DNA of 46,190 bases, taken from NCBI GenBank assembly GCA_002366725.1, contig DFBT01000105.1, forward strand, positions 442 to 46,631. The letters are read 5' to 3'. The position numbers and the translations under genes were made by a program. This DNA is from Caldifarciminota bacterium UBA3073. GTDB taxonomy: Bacteria > Hydrothermota > UBA3073. Of the stretch, positions 33,939 to 41,490 are shown one piece after another. The notes below the pieces were generated by a model, which saw only the letters and a list, made by a program, of their open reading frames with translations, made no database searches and was not told where the DNA came from. Every line of letters starts with the position of its first letter. The first letter of the stretch is position 1.

Positions 33939-35456
33939 ATGGTCGATAAAAGGGAACGATGGGGATGTCGTACTTCCTTTATTATGGCGGCAATAGGCTC
34001 AGCAATTGGACTCGGTAATATATGGAGGTTCCCCTATATATGCTATGCGAATGGTGGTGGGGCATTTCTAATTCCCTATTTTGTTGCACTGATTACAGCG
34101 GGTATTCCATTGATGATTTTGGAGTTTGCCCTCGGCAGAAAGGCACAAGCCGGGGCTCCTTCGGCGTTTGCCCGGATTGTGGGTAAAAAGACGGAATGGA
34201 TTGGCTGGCTTCCTCTGTTTGCCATTATGCTCATATTTTTCTATTATCCCGTTATAATGGCATGGAGCGTTGATTATGCAGTTTATTCAGCGACATTGAG
34301 ATGGGGAACAAATACCCAAAACTTCTTCTACAACCATTTCCTTCAAACCAGTGGCGGACCCGGAATCCTGGGTGGTATAAGATGGCCAATACTTGCGGGA
34401 CTTGCCGTGGTGTGGATAGCCATATATCTTTGCCTATTCAAGGGTGTAAAGGCTGTCGGCAAGGTGGTTATGTGGACGGTGACAATACCCTGGGCTATCC
34501 TCATTATTATGGTTGTCAGAGGTCTCACACTACCGGGAGCTGTGGATGGATTGAAATTCTATCTCACCCCCGATTTTACTGCCCTCCTGAAGCCAAATGT
34601 GTGGCTGGCTGCCTACGGACAGGTATTCTTCACCCTATCCCTCGCCATGGGCATACTTATCGTATATTCCAGTTACCTCCCAAAGAAATCAGATATATCA
34701 AATAACGCATATATTATTTCTTTCGCCAACTGTGGCACCAGTTTCTTTGCCGGCTTTGCAGTCTTTTCCACACTGGGTTACCTGGCGCAGTCGATGGGGG
34801 TGGGTGTACCCGAGGTCACCAAGTCCGGTCTCGGACTTGCATTTGTAACCTACCCCACGGCAATAAGGCTACTTCCATTCTGGGCACCGTTCTTTGGCAT
34901 ATTATTTTTTATCATGCTCTTAACCCTGGGGATAGATTCTGCATTTTCTCAGGTAGAGCCATTTGTCGCCGGATTTACCGACAAATGGCACTTCTCGAAA
35001 AAGTGGATCTTGCCCATAGTATGTATTTTCGGATTCCTGGTCGGTATATTGTTTACAACAAGAGGTGGTATCTATTGGTTGGATATGGTAGACTATTTTA
35101 CCTGCACCTTCGGACTGACACTTGTTGGATTTCTTGAGTGTGTAGCGATTGGTTATATATACAAATCTCGTAAGATGAGGGAGTATGTGAACGAAGTTTC
35201 CGAATTCAGGATCGGCAAGTGGTGGGATGTGATGATTATGATAGTTACTCCCGCCATACTCGGGATATCCTTCGTATGGGAGCTCGTAAAGTTGGTTCAA
35301 AAAGGTTACGGAGATTATCCGAGGTGGACGAGTTTTACTGGAATGTGTATCCTCATCTTTATCGTCATCCTGTCCTTTGTTTTTATGCAAATAAAGGGAA
35401 GAAAGGGACAGTACAATATCCCCACAGAGCATGTCAAAGAAATTAAAGGGAGGTGA
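33939..35456 (+). CDS. Neurotransmitter:sodium symporter (NSS) family transporter, copy 2
   Basis: 505 residues. Nearly the same protein as copy 1 across the whole membrane region, including 'YICYANGGGAFLIPYF' and 'LTLGIDSAFSQVEPF', with long stretches of identical DNA. Differences cluster at the N-terminus (MVDKRERWGCRTSFIMAAIG), in TM3-4 and in the longer hydrophilic C-terminus (KGRKGQYNIPTEHVKEIKGR). This is a recent tandem duplication with the GYD and MetS genes caught between the copies. No full MetS follows; instead a 5-codon ORF overlaps the stop codon. Ribosome site AGGTGG; the start is 14 nt after the GYD stop. Confidence 0.95.
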   Translation: MVDKRERWGCRTSFIMAAIGSAIGLGNIWRFPYICYANGGGAFLIPYFVALITAGIPLMILEFALGRKAQAGAPSAFARIVGKKTEWIGWLPLFAIMLIFFYYPVIMAWSVDYAVYSATLRWGTNTQNFFYNHFLQTSGGPGILGGIRWPILAGLAVVWIAIYLCLFKGVKAVGKVVMWTVTIPWAILIIMVVRGLTLPGAVDGLKFYLTPDFTALLKPNVWLAAYGQVFFTLSLAMGILIVYSSYLPKKSDISNNAYIISFANCGTSFFAGFAVFSTLGYLAQSMGVGVPEVTKSGLGLAFVTYPTAIRLLPFWAPFFGILFFIMLLTLGIDSAFSQVEPFVAGFTDKWHFSKKWILPIVCIFGFLVGILFTTRGGIYWLDMVDYFTCTFGLTLVGFLECVAIGYIYKSRKMREYVNEVSEFRIGKWWDVMIMIVTPAILGISFVWELVKLVQKGYGDYPRWTSFTGMCILIFIVILSFVFMQIKGRKGQYNIPTEHVKEIKGR

Positions 35457-35473
35457 TGCCCATGCGTAGATAG
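35456..35473 (+). pseudogene. Five-codon ORF, possible relic of a second MetS gene
   Basis: ATG overlaps the stop of copy 2 (TGATG) and is preceded by AAAGGGAGG; it encodes MPMRR and then TAG. The intact MetS begins MP and has an RRAMR segment, so an internal deletion of a copy made during duplication could give this. The ribosome site is much better than a 5-codon frame needs. Confidence 0.35.
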
Positions 35474-35518
35474 GAGAAGGATTGCCTTTTCTTGGAGCTT
35501 TATAAAAAGGAGGTGGAT

Positions 35519-36436
35519 ATGTTCAAGAAAACAGCTCCTGTGTTGGTAGTGCTCTTTGCAGCCTCTACGCTGTTCGGGTTTGCAAAGAAGCCCGCGCTAT
35601 GGGCAATATATGATGCCCATTTTGCGAATGCCAAGTATGTAGATCTTACCCATGCATTCTCTCCCACGATACCAGTTTGGGCAGGATTTGGACATGCAAA
35701 ATTTAAGCCCTGCAGGGCTGGTATAGACTGGCCAGGCTATGTATCGAAAGGAGATGTGTTTGAGTATGAGAAGCACGGATTCATTGCTACGGCTTATGAG
35801 CTTCCTACAGACCAATATGGAACTCAGTTAGACCCTCCAGCACATTTCTATCCAAAGGGTGCTACAATTGATCAGTTGCCTGCTACATACTGCATAAGAC
35901 CACTTGTGGTAATAGATGTCCATGAGAAAGTAGAAAAGGAACCAGACTACCACTGCACTCTCGATGATATAAAGGCTTGGGAGACGAAGTATGGAGAAAT
36001 ACCCGAAGGTTCGGTTGTGATGATTCGCTCAGATCAGTCAAAGAAGTGGCCCACCAAGGCGTTTGAGGAACACCTCCCAGGGATAACACTCGATGCCCTG
36101 AAGTATCTACATGAAGAGCGACATATATTATTCCATGGACATGAATGTTTGGATACTGATACTACAGGTGCGATGATTGGGGAGACATGGCTCTTAACTC
36201 ATAATTATTGTCAGGCAGAGGGCGTTGCTAATCTCTGGATGGTTCCCGAGACGGGTGCACTCATAGCGGTTGGATACGCAAAACCGATGGGTGGCACGGG
36301 AGGATATGCGAGATACATCGCGATATGTCCTCCCGATTGGGAATACGGTGTCTCGATAGATGAGGCTCCCGGTGCACCTCTTCCGGAAGATAACCCTCTG
36401 CACTGGGATGAAGAGAAGGGAATGCGGGTGAGATAG
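35519..36436 (+). CDS. Exported cyclase-family (kynurenine formamidase-like) protein
   Basis: 305 residues from the ATG at 35519 (AAAAGGAGGTGG upstream). A signal peptide (MFKKTAPVLVVLFAASTLFGFA) predicts periplasmic or surface location. Belongs to the cyclase family (PF04199): 'KYVDLTHAFSPTIPVW' and, at 98-110, DQYGTQLDPPAHF, aligning with the metal motif H-x-G-T-H-x-D-x-P-x-H. The first two His are Gln99 and Gln103, while Asp105 and His109 are kept; 'HGHECLDTD' follows later. I recall a subgroup with this Gln form; its substrate is unknown. Family members hydrolyse N-formylkynurenine or cyclic amides/esters. Operon position with amino-acid symporters suggests it prepares their substrate. 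Confidence 0.82.
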   Translation: MFKKTAPVLVVLFAASTLFGFAKKPALWAIYDAHFANAKYVDLTHAFSPTIPVWAGFGHAKFKPCRAGIDWPGYVSKGDVFEYEKHGFIATAYELPTDQYGTQLDPPAHFYPKGATIDQLPATYCIRPLVVIDVHEKVEKEPDYHCTLDDIKAWETKYGEIPEGSVVMIRSDQSKKWPTKAFEEHLPGITLDALKYLHEERHILFHGHECLDTDTTGAMIGETWLLTHNYCQAEGVANLWMVPETGALIAVGYAKPMGGTGGYARYIAICPPDWEYGVSIDEAPGAPLPEDNPLHWDEEKGMRVR

Positions 36437-36488
36437 TTGTTAATGATGATGGGGGACACAGGTGCCCCCTCAAGAAAAGGAGGGATGT

Positions 36489-37871
36489 ATGTCTAAAAAG
36501 ACGCTCGTTGTACTCGTATCGATGGTCTTCCTGACCACATTCGTCTTTGCAGGTGGCCCAACGCTCACATACCATGGATTGTGGTATACATACTCGTTCT
36601 TCTGGAATAATGCCGACTTCGACACCGGCACCAGTGACGGCGACCAGCACTATTATATGCACGGTGATATCTCAGTAAACGCAGATTTTGGAGCGGGTGT
36701 AGGTACTCATGTGACCATCGGCGATTGGGGAACTTACGGCAAACATGCCATAACCTGTGAAGGCCCGGAAGGATGCGGTGCTCCAGCTGGTTTTGCTGCC
36801 AACGGTGTTCATCTCATGGAAGCATACCTCAATGTAGCCGATCTCTTCGATACCCCATTCTCTCTCACTGTAGGGAAACAACACATCTGCTATGGCGACC
36901 AGGTGTTCGACGGCGGTGAAGACGGATTTATGGGTGCAAAACTCTCGTATGGTTCCGAAATGTTCGACTTCGATGTCTTCGGTTACAGACTCGTGGAAGG
37001 CGGTGGAACGGGTTTCATCGGTTCTGGGACACCAGAAGTACCCGATGATTGGGACCTGTATGGCATATGGGCAACCGCCAAACTCCTTGAGGGTAATGTA
37101 AATTTGAGTCCTTACGGTTTCTACAGAACCCGCAATACAGAGGCAATAGCTTATAAAACACAGTATGGTACAATAAAGGACAATCCCATGTGGCTCGGAT
37201 TGAGAAGTGAAGGTTCCCCAGCGACGGGACTCAACTTTGCGGCAGAGTTTACGATGATGATGGGCAGCCAAGAATTTGTAGAAGAAGAGAAGAATGGCGA
37301 CGAGAACAAAGTAGACTATAAGGGAATGCACTATATGGCGAGAGCTGGATATACTCCTCCCGGAATGCCCGTTACGATCGGTGGCGCCTATGTCTCATTT
37401 AGCGGTGATACTTTAGAGGGAGATTACTCATATGGAGATGAAAATACAGTTTACGAATCTCCCACCTGGGGTCCCTACACATTCGGATTCTACAAGGACT
37501 GGCCCGGATTTGGTCCCGCTCACCTTCTGAGAACTTGCTGTGGATTTTCACTGCTCGCACCCTGGGAACCGATGGTTGCCAATCTCAATGTCATCAACGC
37601 AAACATCGGCTTTACCAATGGCCCGGTTGCTCTCAGGGCAGACTACTTTATGTATGCAAGAAACAAAACTCTTGATGCGGATGATCCCGCTACTCCAGTT
37701 ATTGATAATGAAGCTGCTATGGGAAACGAGATCGCTCTTATGGCGAAGTATACCTACCAGGAGACCATCACCTTTGGGGCTACGGCTGGATACTGGATTC
37801 CCGGCAAATACTTTGGGGAAGACCTCACTGCTATGCTTGGCGGCTATATCTGGACGGCAATGGGCTTCTAA
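36489..37871 (+). CDS. Outer-membrane porin-like beta-barrel
   Basis: 460 residues from the ATG at 36489 (AAAAGGAGGGATG upstream). Signal peptide MSKKTLVVLVSMVFLTTFVFA, then amphipathic strands with aromatic girdles ('TLTYHGLWYTYSFFW', 'HGDISVNADFGAGVGTHVTI', 'LTVGKQHICYGDQVFDGGED'), acidic loops, and a last strand 'AMLGGYIWTAMGF' ending in Phe, as outer-membrane barrels do. The 'GKQ...YGDQVFDGGEDGF' stretch recalls alginate-export/porin families, but I cannot name one. It closes the NSS operon and is followed by a hairpin terminator, so it probably provides outer-membrane passage for the same solute. Confidence 0.8.
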   Translation: MSKKTLVVLVSMVFLTTFVFAGGPTLTYHGLWYTYSFFWNNADFDTGTSDGDQHYYMHGDISVNADFGAGVGTHVTIGDWGTYGKHAITCEGPEGCGAPAGFAANGVHLMEAYLNVADLFDTPFSLTVGKQHICYGDQVFDGGEDGFMGAKLSYGSEMFDFDVFGYRLVEGGGTGFIGSGTPEVPDDWDLYGIWATAKLLEGNVNLSPYGFYRTRNTEAIAYKTQYGTIKDNPMWLGLRSEGSPATGLNFAAEFTMMMGSQEFVEEEKNGDENKVDYKGMHYMARAGYTPPGMPVTIGGAYVSFSGDTLEGDYSYGDENTVYESPTWGPYTFGFYKDWPGFGPAHLLRTCCGFSLLAPWEPMVANLNVINANIGFTNGPVALRADYFMYARNKTLDADDPATPVIDNEAAMGNEIALMAKYTYQETITFGATAGYWIPGKYFGEDLTAMLGGYIWTAMGF

Positions 37872-37885
37872 ATACCCGCTTGCAA

Positions 37886-37921
37886 GAAGGGGGATGGAGT
37901 TACTCTATCCCCCTTCTTTGT
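37886..37921 (+). terminator. Terminator hairpin of the NSS-porin operon
   Basis: GAAGGGGGAT (37886-37895), 11-nt loop, ATCCCCCTTC (37907-37916), then TTTG TTAT. A perfect 10-bp GC-rich stem 14 nt after the porin stop; the U-run is short. Confidence 0.75.
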
Positions 37922-38368
37922 TATAGACGGTTCTGCTCAGGTAGATATGGGTAAATTCCCTTTTGTTATTACTCCTTACATACCTGTATATAAATCAGTA
38001 CTGTGTAAAACACAGTAGTTCCTCTATTGCCCCGCCAAGGCAGGGCACTCCACTTATTTACTAACGGGTTTTGGAGTGCCTGCCTGTCATACGACCTGTA
38101 TAGGTCATACGACCCGTATGGGCGGTAAGCAGGTCAGCCTTTGGAATTAAGGCGTTAGCCTTTGGAATTAAGGCGTCAGCCTTTTATATAAAATCCTTTC
38201 CATACGGATGCTGTGCAACGGATTAACTCCACGGATTAACTCCACAGATTAACTCCAACTTGCTGCATGGCTGTTTTTGCACAACCACCAAAGCTTGCGG
38301 CTACCATTTTTGGCTTTTATGCACAGCCTGATGTGGAATAACCAATCAAATTTTCATAAAAAAATCTG
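37922..38368. repeat. Gap with several tandem and nested repeats
   Basis: About 450 bases without a gene. At 38087-38132 a CCTGCCTG...CGGTAAGCAGG unit holds two micro-units in tandem, TCATACGACCTGTATAGG and TCATACGACCCGTATGGG. At 38136-38177 a 21-nt unit (AGCCTTTGGAATTAAGGCGTT) occurs twice, followed by a partial third. At 38218-38256 a 13-nt unit (ACGGATTAACTCC) occurs three times. A CATACGGATGCTGTGCAACG sequence joins them. No ORF or RNA that I can name. Confidence 0.7.
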
Positions 38369-38397
38369 TTGACAAATCCCGATATTTGGTGTATAAT
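38369..38397 (+). promoter_or_regulatory. Promoter upstream of the FMN-binding protein gene
   Basis: TTGACA (38369-38374), 17 nt, TATAAT (38392-38397). Predicted start 38404, leaving a leader of about 275 nt filled by an AT-rich inverted repeat. Confidence 0.8.
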
Positions 38398-38431
38398 ACG
38401 AGAGCACTTGGAACGGATAGTAGAAAAGTAA

Positions 38432-38632
38432 AAATCAAATATCAAAATGCAAAATGACAAATTAAAAATCAAAAAGTATAACACTAATAACACAAATGCC
38501 CCAAATTACAAGAACAAACCTTAAACTATTTTTTTTTTATTTGTGACTGTTCGTCCAATTCATAATATTCGTGGTTGCAATTTTGCATTTTTATATGTAA
38601 TTTTGATATTTACATTTTGATTTTTGATTTGA
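38432..38632. repeat. AT-rich long imperfect inverted repeat in the leader of the FMN gene
   Basis: The left arm consists of AAATCAAATATCAAAATGCA-type words (38432-38477). The right arm consists of TTTTGCATTTTTATATG, TTTTGATATTTACATTTTGA and TTTTTGATTTGA (38578-38632), the reverse complement with gaps. Similar arms occur at 43333-43558. It would fold in the mRNA between promoter and gene. Confidence 0.65.
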
Positions 38633-38678
38633 CCTTATGCTCTCTGCGGTTGATTTCAAAAGCAAAGATGGAGGATAT

Positions 38679-39272
38679 ATGAAGGTAAAGATGGTGCTAT
38701 CACTGCTGATAGTGTGTCTCACGGCAGCTGGGCTTCTTTCGTGGGTATATTCGGTTACCACACCCATAATTGAGGAGGGAATAAGAACAAAGTTGGATGA
38801 ACAGTTGAAGGTGGTTTTTCCTTCTGCTTGCGTGTTCGATCCGCTTGTGGTGGAGGGAGATACGCTTCTGAGGGATACCCTTTGGATAGCGATAGATTCA
38901 GTGGGGAATAAAGTGGGAATCGTATTTAAGGTTTTCCCAATGGGCTATGGCGGACCGATCGAAACGCTGGTTGCTCTTGCAACCGATACCGGCGTTGTGG
39001 CAATAAGACCCGCTACCCCCTCTGAAGGATTGAAAGAGACACCGGGACTTGGCGTGAGAATAACAGAACCCTGGTTTATGAAACAGTTCAGGGGAAAGAA
39101 GATAAAGGATATTCAATTAAAAAAAGATGGCGGCACGATCGATGCCATCACCGCCGCAACGATATCATCGAGGGCTGTAACCGAGGGTGTAAGGAAAGGC
39201 ATCGAAAAATATGTCAAATGGCTGCCCGACAAGAAAAAAATTGGACGCAGATTCACCCCGTTAAATAAATAA
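38679..39272 (+). CDS. Solitary RnfG/NqrC-like FMN-binding protein
   Basis: 197 residues from the ATG at 38679 (GGAGG upstream). One N-terminal membrane helix (about 5-26), then a periplasmic FMN-binding domain: 'ALATDTGVVAIRPATPSEGL', the family block ETPGLG (120-125), and the covalent FMN site D155-A-I-T158-A-A-T161 in 'GGTIDAITAATISSRAVTEG', where ApbE-type enzymes attach FMN to Thr161. RnfG normally sits in an rnfCDGEAB cluster; none of these genes is present here. It could serve a remote Rnf complex or a separate envelope electron path. The last codons (FTPLNK and stop) are made of the ATTCACCCCGTTAAATAA repeat arm. Confidence 0.88.
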   Translation: MKVKMVLSLLIVCLTAAGLLSWVYSVTTPIIEEGIRTKLDEQLKVVFPSACVFDPLVVEGDTLLRDTLWIAIDSVGNKVGIVFKVFPMGYGGPIETLVALATDTGVVAIRPATPSEGLKETPGLGVRITEPWFMKQFRGKKIKDIQLKKDGGTIDAITAATISSRAVTEGVRKGIEKYVKWLPDKKKIGRRFTPLNK

Positions 39273-39565
39273 TGCAACGATAAAACATCAGAGAGTTATT
39301 AAGAACAGTTCTATTTAACGGGGTAAACGCAGTTTATCTATGATTTCTTTATTATTGTGGTTGTCAGGAGTGATGTCATTGCGAGGGATGTCATTGCTCG
39401 CCCCGTTAGATGCAAAGCTATCTAACAGGGCGAGGCGAAGCCGAAGCAACCTCTGAAACAATCACCATCTGACACATACCCGGGACTATGACTTGTTGTA
39501 TATTTTCCTATACGCTCAAACCTTAAGAAATATCTACAATCCGCAATCTCTGTCTACAGGACAAA
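39255..39565. repeat. Inverted repeats after the FMN gene
   Basis: A perfect 13-bp inverted repeat ACCCCGTTAAATA (39255-39267) / TATTTAACGGGGT (39312-39324) begins inside the coding sequence. At 39377-39450 the CATTGCGAGG...CGAGGCGAAGCCGAAGCAA palindrome is split by a CCCCGTTAGAT (39401-39411) / ATCTAACAGGG (39420-39430) hairpin: one repeat family nested inside another. No gene, and no promoter for the next gene that I can support. Confidence 0.65.
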
Positions 39566-40813
39566 ATGCGCAAATTATTTTTTTCTATAGGGCTACTTAT
39601 CTCGGTTCCACTATTTCCGGCGAGGCTACTCATATATATGGATACAATGCAAACTGAACACCTTCGTGCATACGGGATTGCATATCAGTCACTGCTCTCG
39701 GAAAAGAGGGTCGAATGGCTTCTGAATTACAGGGGAGGCTCTTTTCTGATAGACTACGCCAGAGAGATAGAAAATCTATGTAAGGAGAAGAATGTTGGAT
39801 ACTCCATAATAGATGAAGCAAGTGTGCGGCAGATATATAAGCTCGTTGAGAATCAAAATATGGAGAAGGTGATATTGGAGGAAGCGCCAAAGGTTGCCGT
39901 ATATGTACCTCCACATTTTTCTCCCTGGGATGATGCGGTTAGACTCGTGCTTGAGTACGCCGAGATTCCTTACGATGCTATATGGGATGAAGAGGTTCTG
40001 TCGGGCGCCTTATCTTCCTATGACTGGGTCCATCTTCACCACGAGGATTTTACCGGACAATACGGCAAGTTCTACAGGAGCTATCACAATACAGATTGGT
40101 ACAAGAGGGAGGTCTCAATAAATGAGAATATGGCAAAAAAACTTGGCTTCTCATCTGTGTGGAGATTGAAACACGCAGTTGCCTTGAAGATAAGGGAATA
40201 TGTGCAACAGGGAGGATTTCTGTTTGCCATGTGTTCGGCGACAGAAACGATCGACATTGCGCTCGCCGCTCTCGATGTCGACATAGTTGGCATTCCGTTT
40301 GATGGAACTCCCGCTGAACCGGGGTACAAAAGGAAACTCGACTACAGCAGAACATTCGCATTTAAGGATTTTACACCCGATGTGAACCCACTTATATATA
40401 ATCACTCCGATATTGATGTAACCGGAGAGGCACGAAGAAGAGGTGAAAAGGTCTATTTCACATTGAAAAATTTTGATGCAAAATATGACCCCATTCCCAC
40501 GATGCTCAGCCAGGACCACACAAAATACATAAAGGAATTTCTCGGACAGAACACGGGGTTCAGAAGAAATCTAACAAAGGAAGACGCCGTAATTTTGGGC
40601 GATATTGAGGGCACCGAGGAAGTGAAATATATCTATGGAGACTGCGGCAAGGGGTTTTTTACATTTCTGGGCGGACATGACCCCGAGGATTATGCCCATC
40701 TGGTCGGTGACCCTCCTACTGACTTAAAAAAGTTTCCAAATTCTCCCGGATACAGGCTTATTCTTAATAATATACTATTTCCAGCCGCCAAAACAAAGAG
40801 GTTGAAGACATGA
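39566..40813 (+). CDS. Secreted protein of the 'asparagine synthetase B'-like family (function unknown)
   Basis: 415 residues with a signal peptide (MRKLFFSIGLLISVPLFPA). 'LLIYMDTMQTEHLRAYGIAY' and 'VEWLLNYRGGSFLIDYA' match a family common in Bacteroidetes that databases label asparagine synthetase B, although it lacks the ATP-pyrophosphatase and Ntn-amidotransferase motifs of AsnB. The centre looks like a class I amidotransferase-type Rossmann fold ('LSSYDWVHLHHEDFTGQYGK', 'GGFLFAMCSATETIDIALAA', 'FFTFLGGHDPEDYAH'), with Cys in FAMCSATE at the nucleophile-elbow position. An envelope hydrolase is possible. The stop overlaps the maf start (ATGA). Confidence 0.7.
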   Translation: MRKLFFSIGLLISVPLFPARLLIYMDTMQTEHLRAYGIAYQSLLSEKRVEWLLNYRGGSFLIDYAREIENLCKEKNVGYSIIDEASVRQIYKLVENQNMEKVILEEAPKVAVYVPPHFSPWDDAVRLVLEYAEIPYDAIWDEEVLSGALSSYDWVHLHHEDFTGQYGKFYRSYHNTDWYKREVSINENMAKKLGFSSVWRLKHAVALKIREYVQQGGFLFAMCSATETIDIALAALDVDIVGIPFDGTPAEPGYKRKLDYSRTFAFKDFTPDVNPLIYNHSDIDVTGEARRRGEKVYFTLKNFDAKYDPIPTMLSQDHTKYIKEFLGQNTGFRRNLTKEDAVILGDIEGTEEVKYIYGDCGKGFFTFLGGHDPEDYAHLVGDPPTDLKKFPNSPGYRLILNNILFPAAKTKRLKT

Positions 40814-41445
40814 GACTGATACTGGCATCGGCTTCGCCAAGGAGAAAAGAACTCCTTTCAACACTCATCCCCTCGTTTGAGGTGATACCGAGCGGCATAA
40901 ACGAGGACCTTATAGAGATAAAAGACCCGGTGAGGTTTGCCCTGAAGGCGGCTGAGGCAAAGGCAGAATCCGTTGCATCGGGAACAGATAATGGGGTGAT
41001 AATTGCTGCAGATACTGTCGTTTCACTGAATGGGCGCATAATCGGAAAGCCTGGGGATGAGAATGAGGCATATGATATTCTATCCCATCTCTCGGAAAGC
41101 GAGCATTCAGTTATAACGGGATTATGTATCATCGCCAAAAATGGGAAGAAGACCAAGAAGCTGATGGATTACGAGAAGACGATCGTAAAGATGCGGAAAT
41201 TAAAGGAAGAGGAGATAATTTCCTATCTTTCACACGCTAACTGGCGGGACAAGGCGGGTGCGTACGCAATCCAGGAGCACGGAGATAAATTTATAGAATA
41301 CATTATAGGCGATTACCACAATGTGGTTGGTCTTCCCGTGAAAAGACTGAGAAAATTATTGACACAGATGATACGCTCCAAAGCAATGAACCTGTCTTTA
41401 GTACGCGGAGGCGATACCCATAAAGAGCACAGACAACAGACCTAA
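40810..41445 (+). CDS. maf: Maf-family nucleoside triphosphate pyrophosphatase
   Basis: 211 residues. The start 'LILASASPRRKELLSTL' with 'ELL' and the S-x-x-R-R/K motif is the Maf hallmark, followed by 'KAAEAKAESVA', 'VIIAADTVVSLNGRIIGKPG' (catalytic Asp) and 'WRDKAGAYAIQEHGDKFIEYI' with 'VGLPVKRL'. Maf proteins hydrolyse dTTP/UTP or modified nucleotides. The C-terminal 25 residues (MNLSLVRGGDTHKEHRQQT) extend past the usual end and look like read-through into spacer. Coupled to the preceding gene by an ATGA overlap. Confidence 0.93.
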   Translation: MRLILASASPRRKELLSTLIPSFEVIPSGINEDLIEIKDPVRFALKAAEAKAESVASGTDNGVIIAADTVVSLNGRIIGKPGDENEAYDILSHLSESEHSVITGLCIIAKNGKKTKKLMDYEKTIVKMRKLKEEEIISYLSHANWRDKAGAYAIQEHGDKFIEYIIGDYHNVVGLPVKRLRKLLTQMIRSKAMNLSLVRGGDTHKEHRQQT

Positions 41446-41490
41446 GACCGAAGACAAAAGACTAAAACGGGGATGAGGGTGAAGGTGCGT

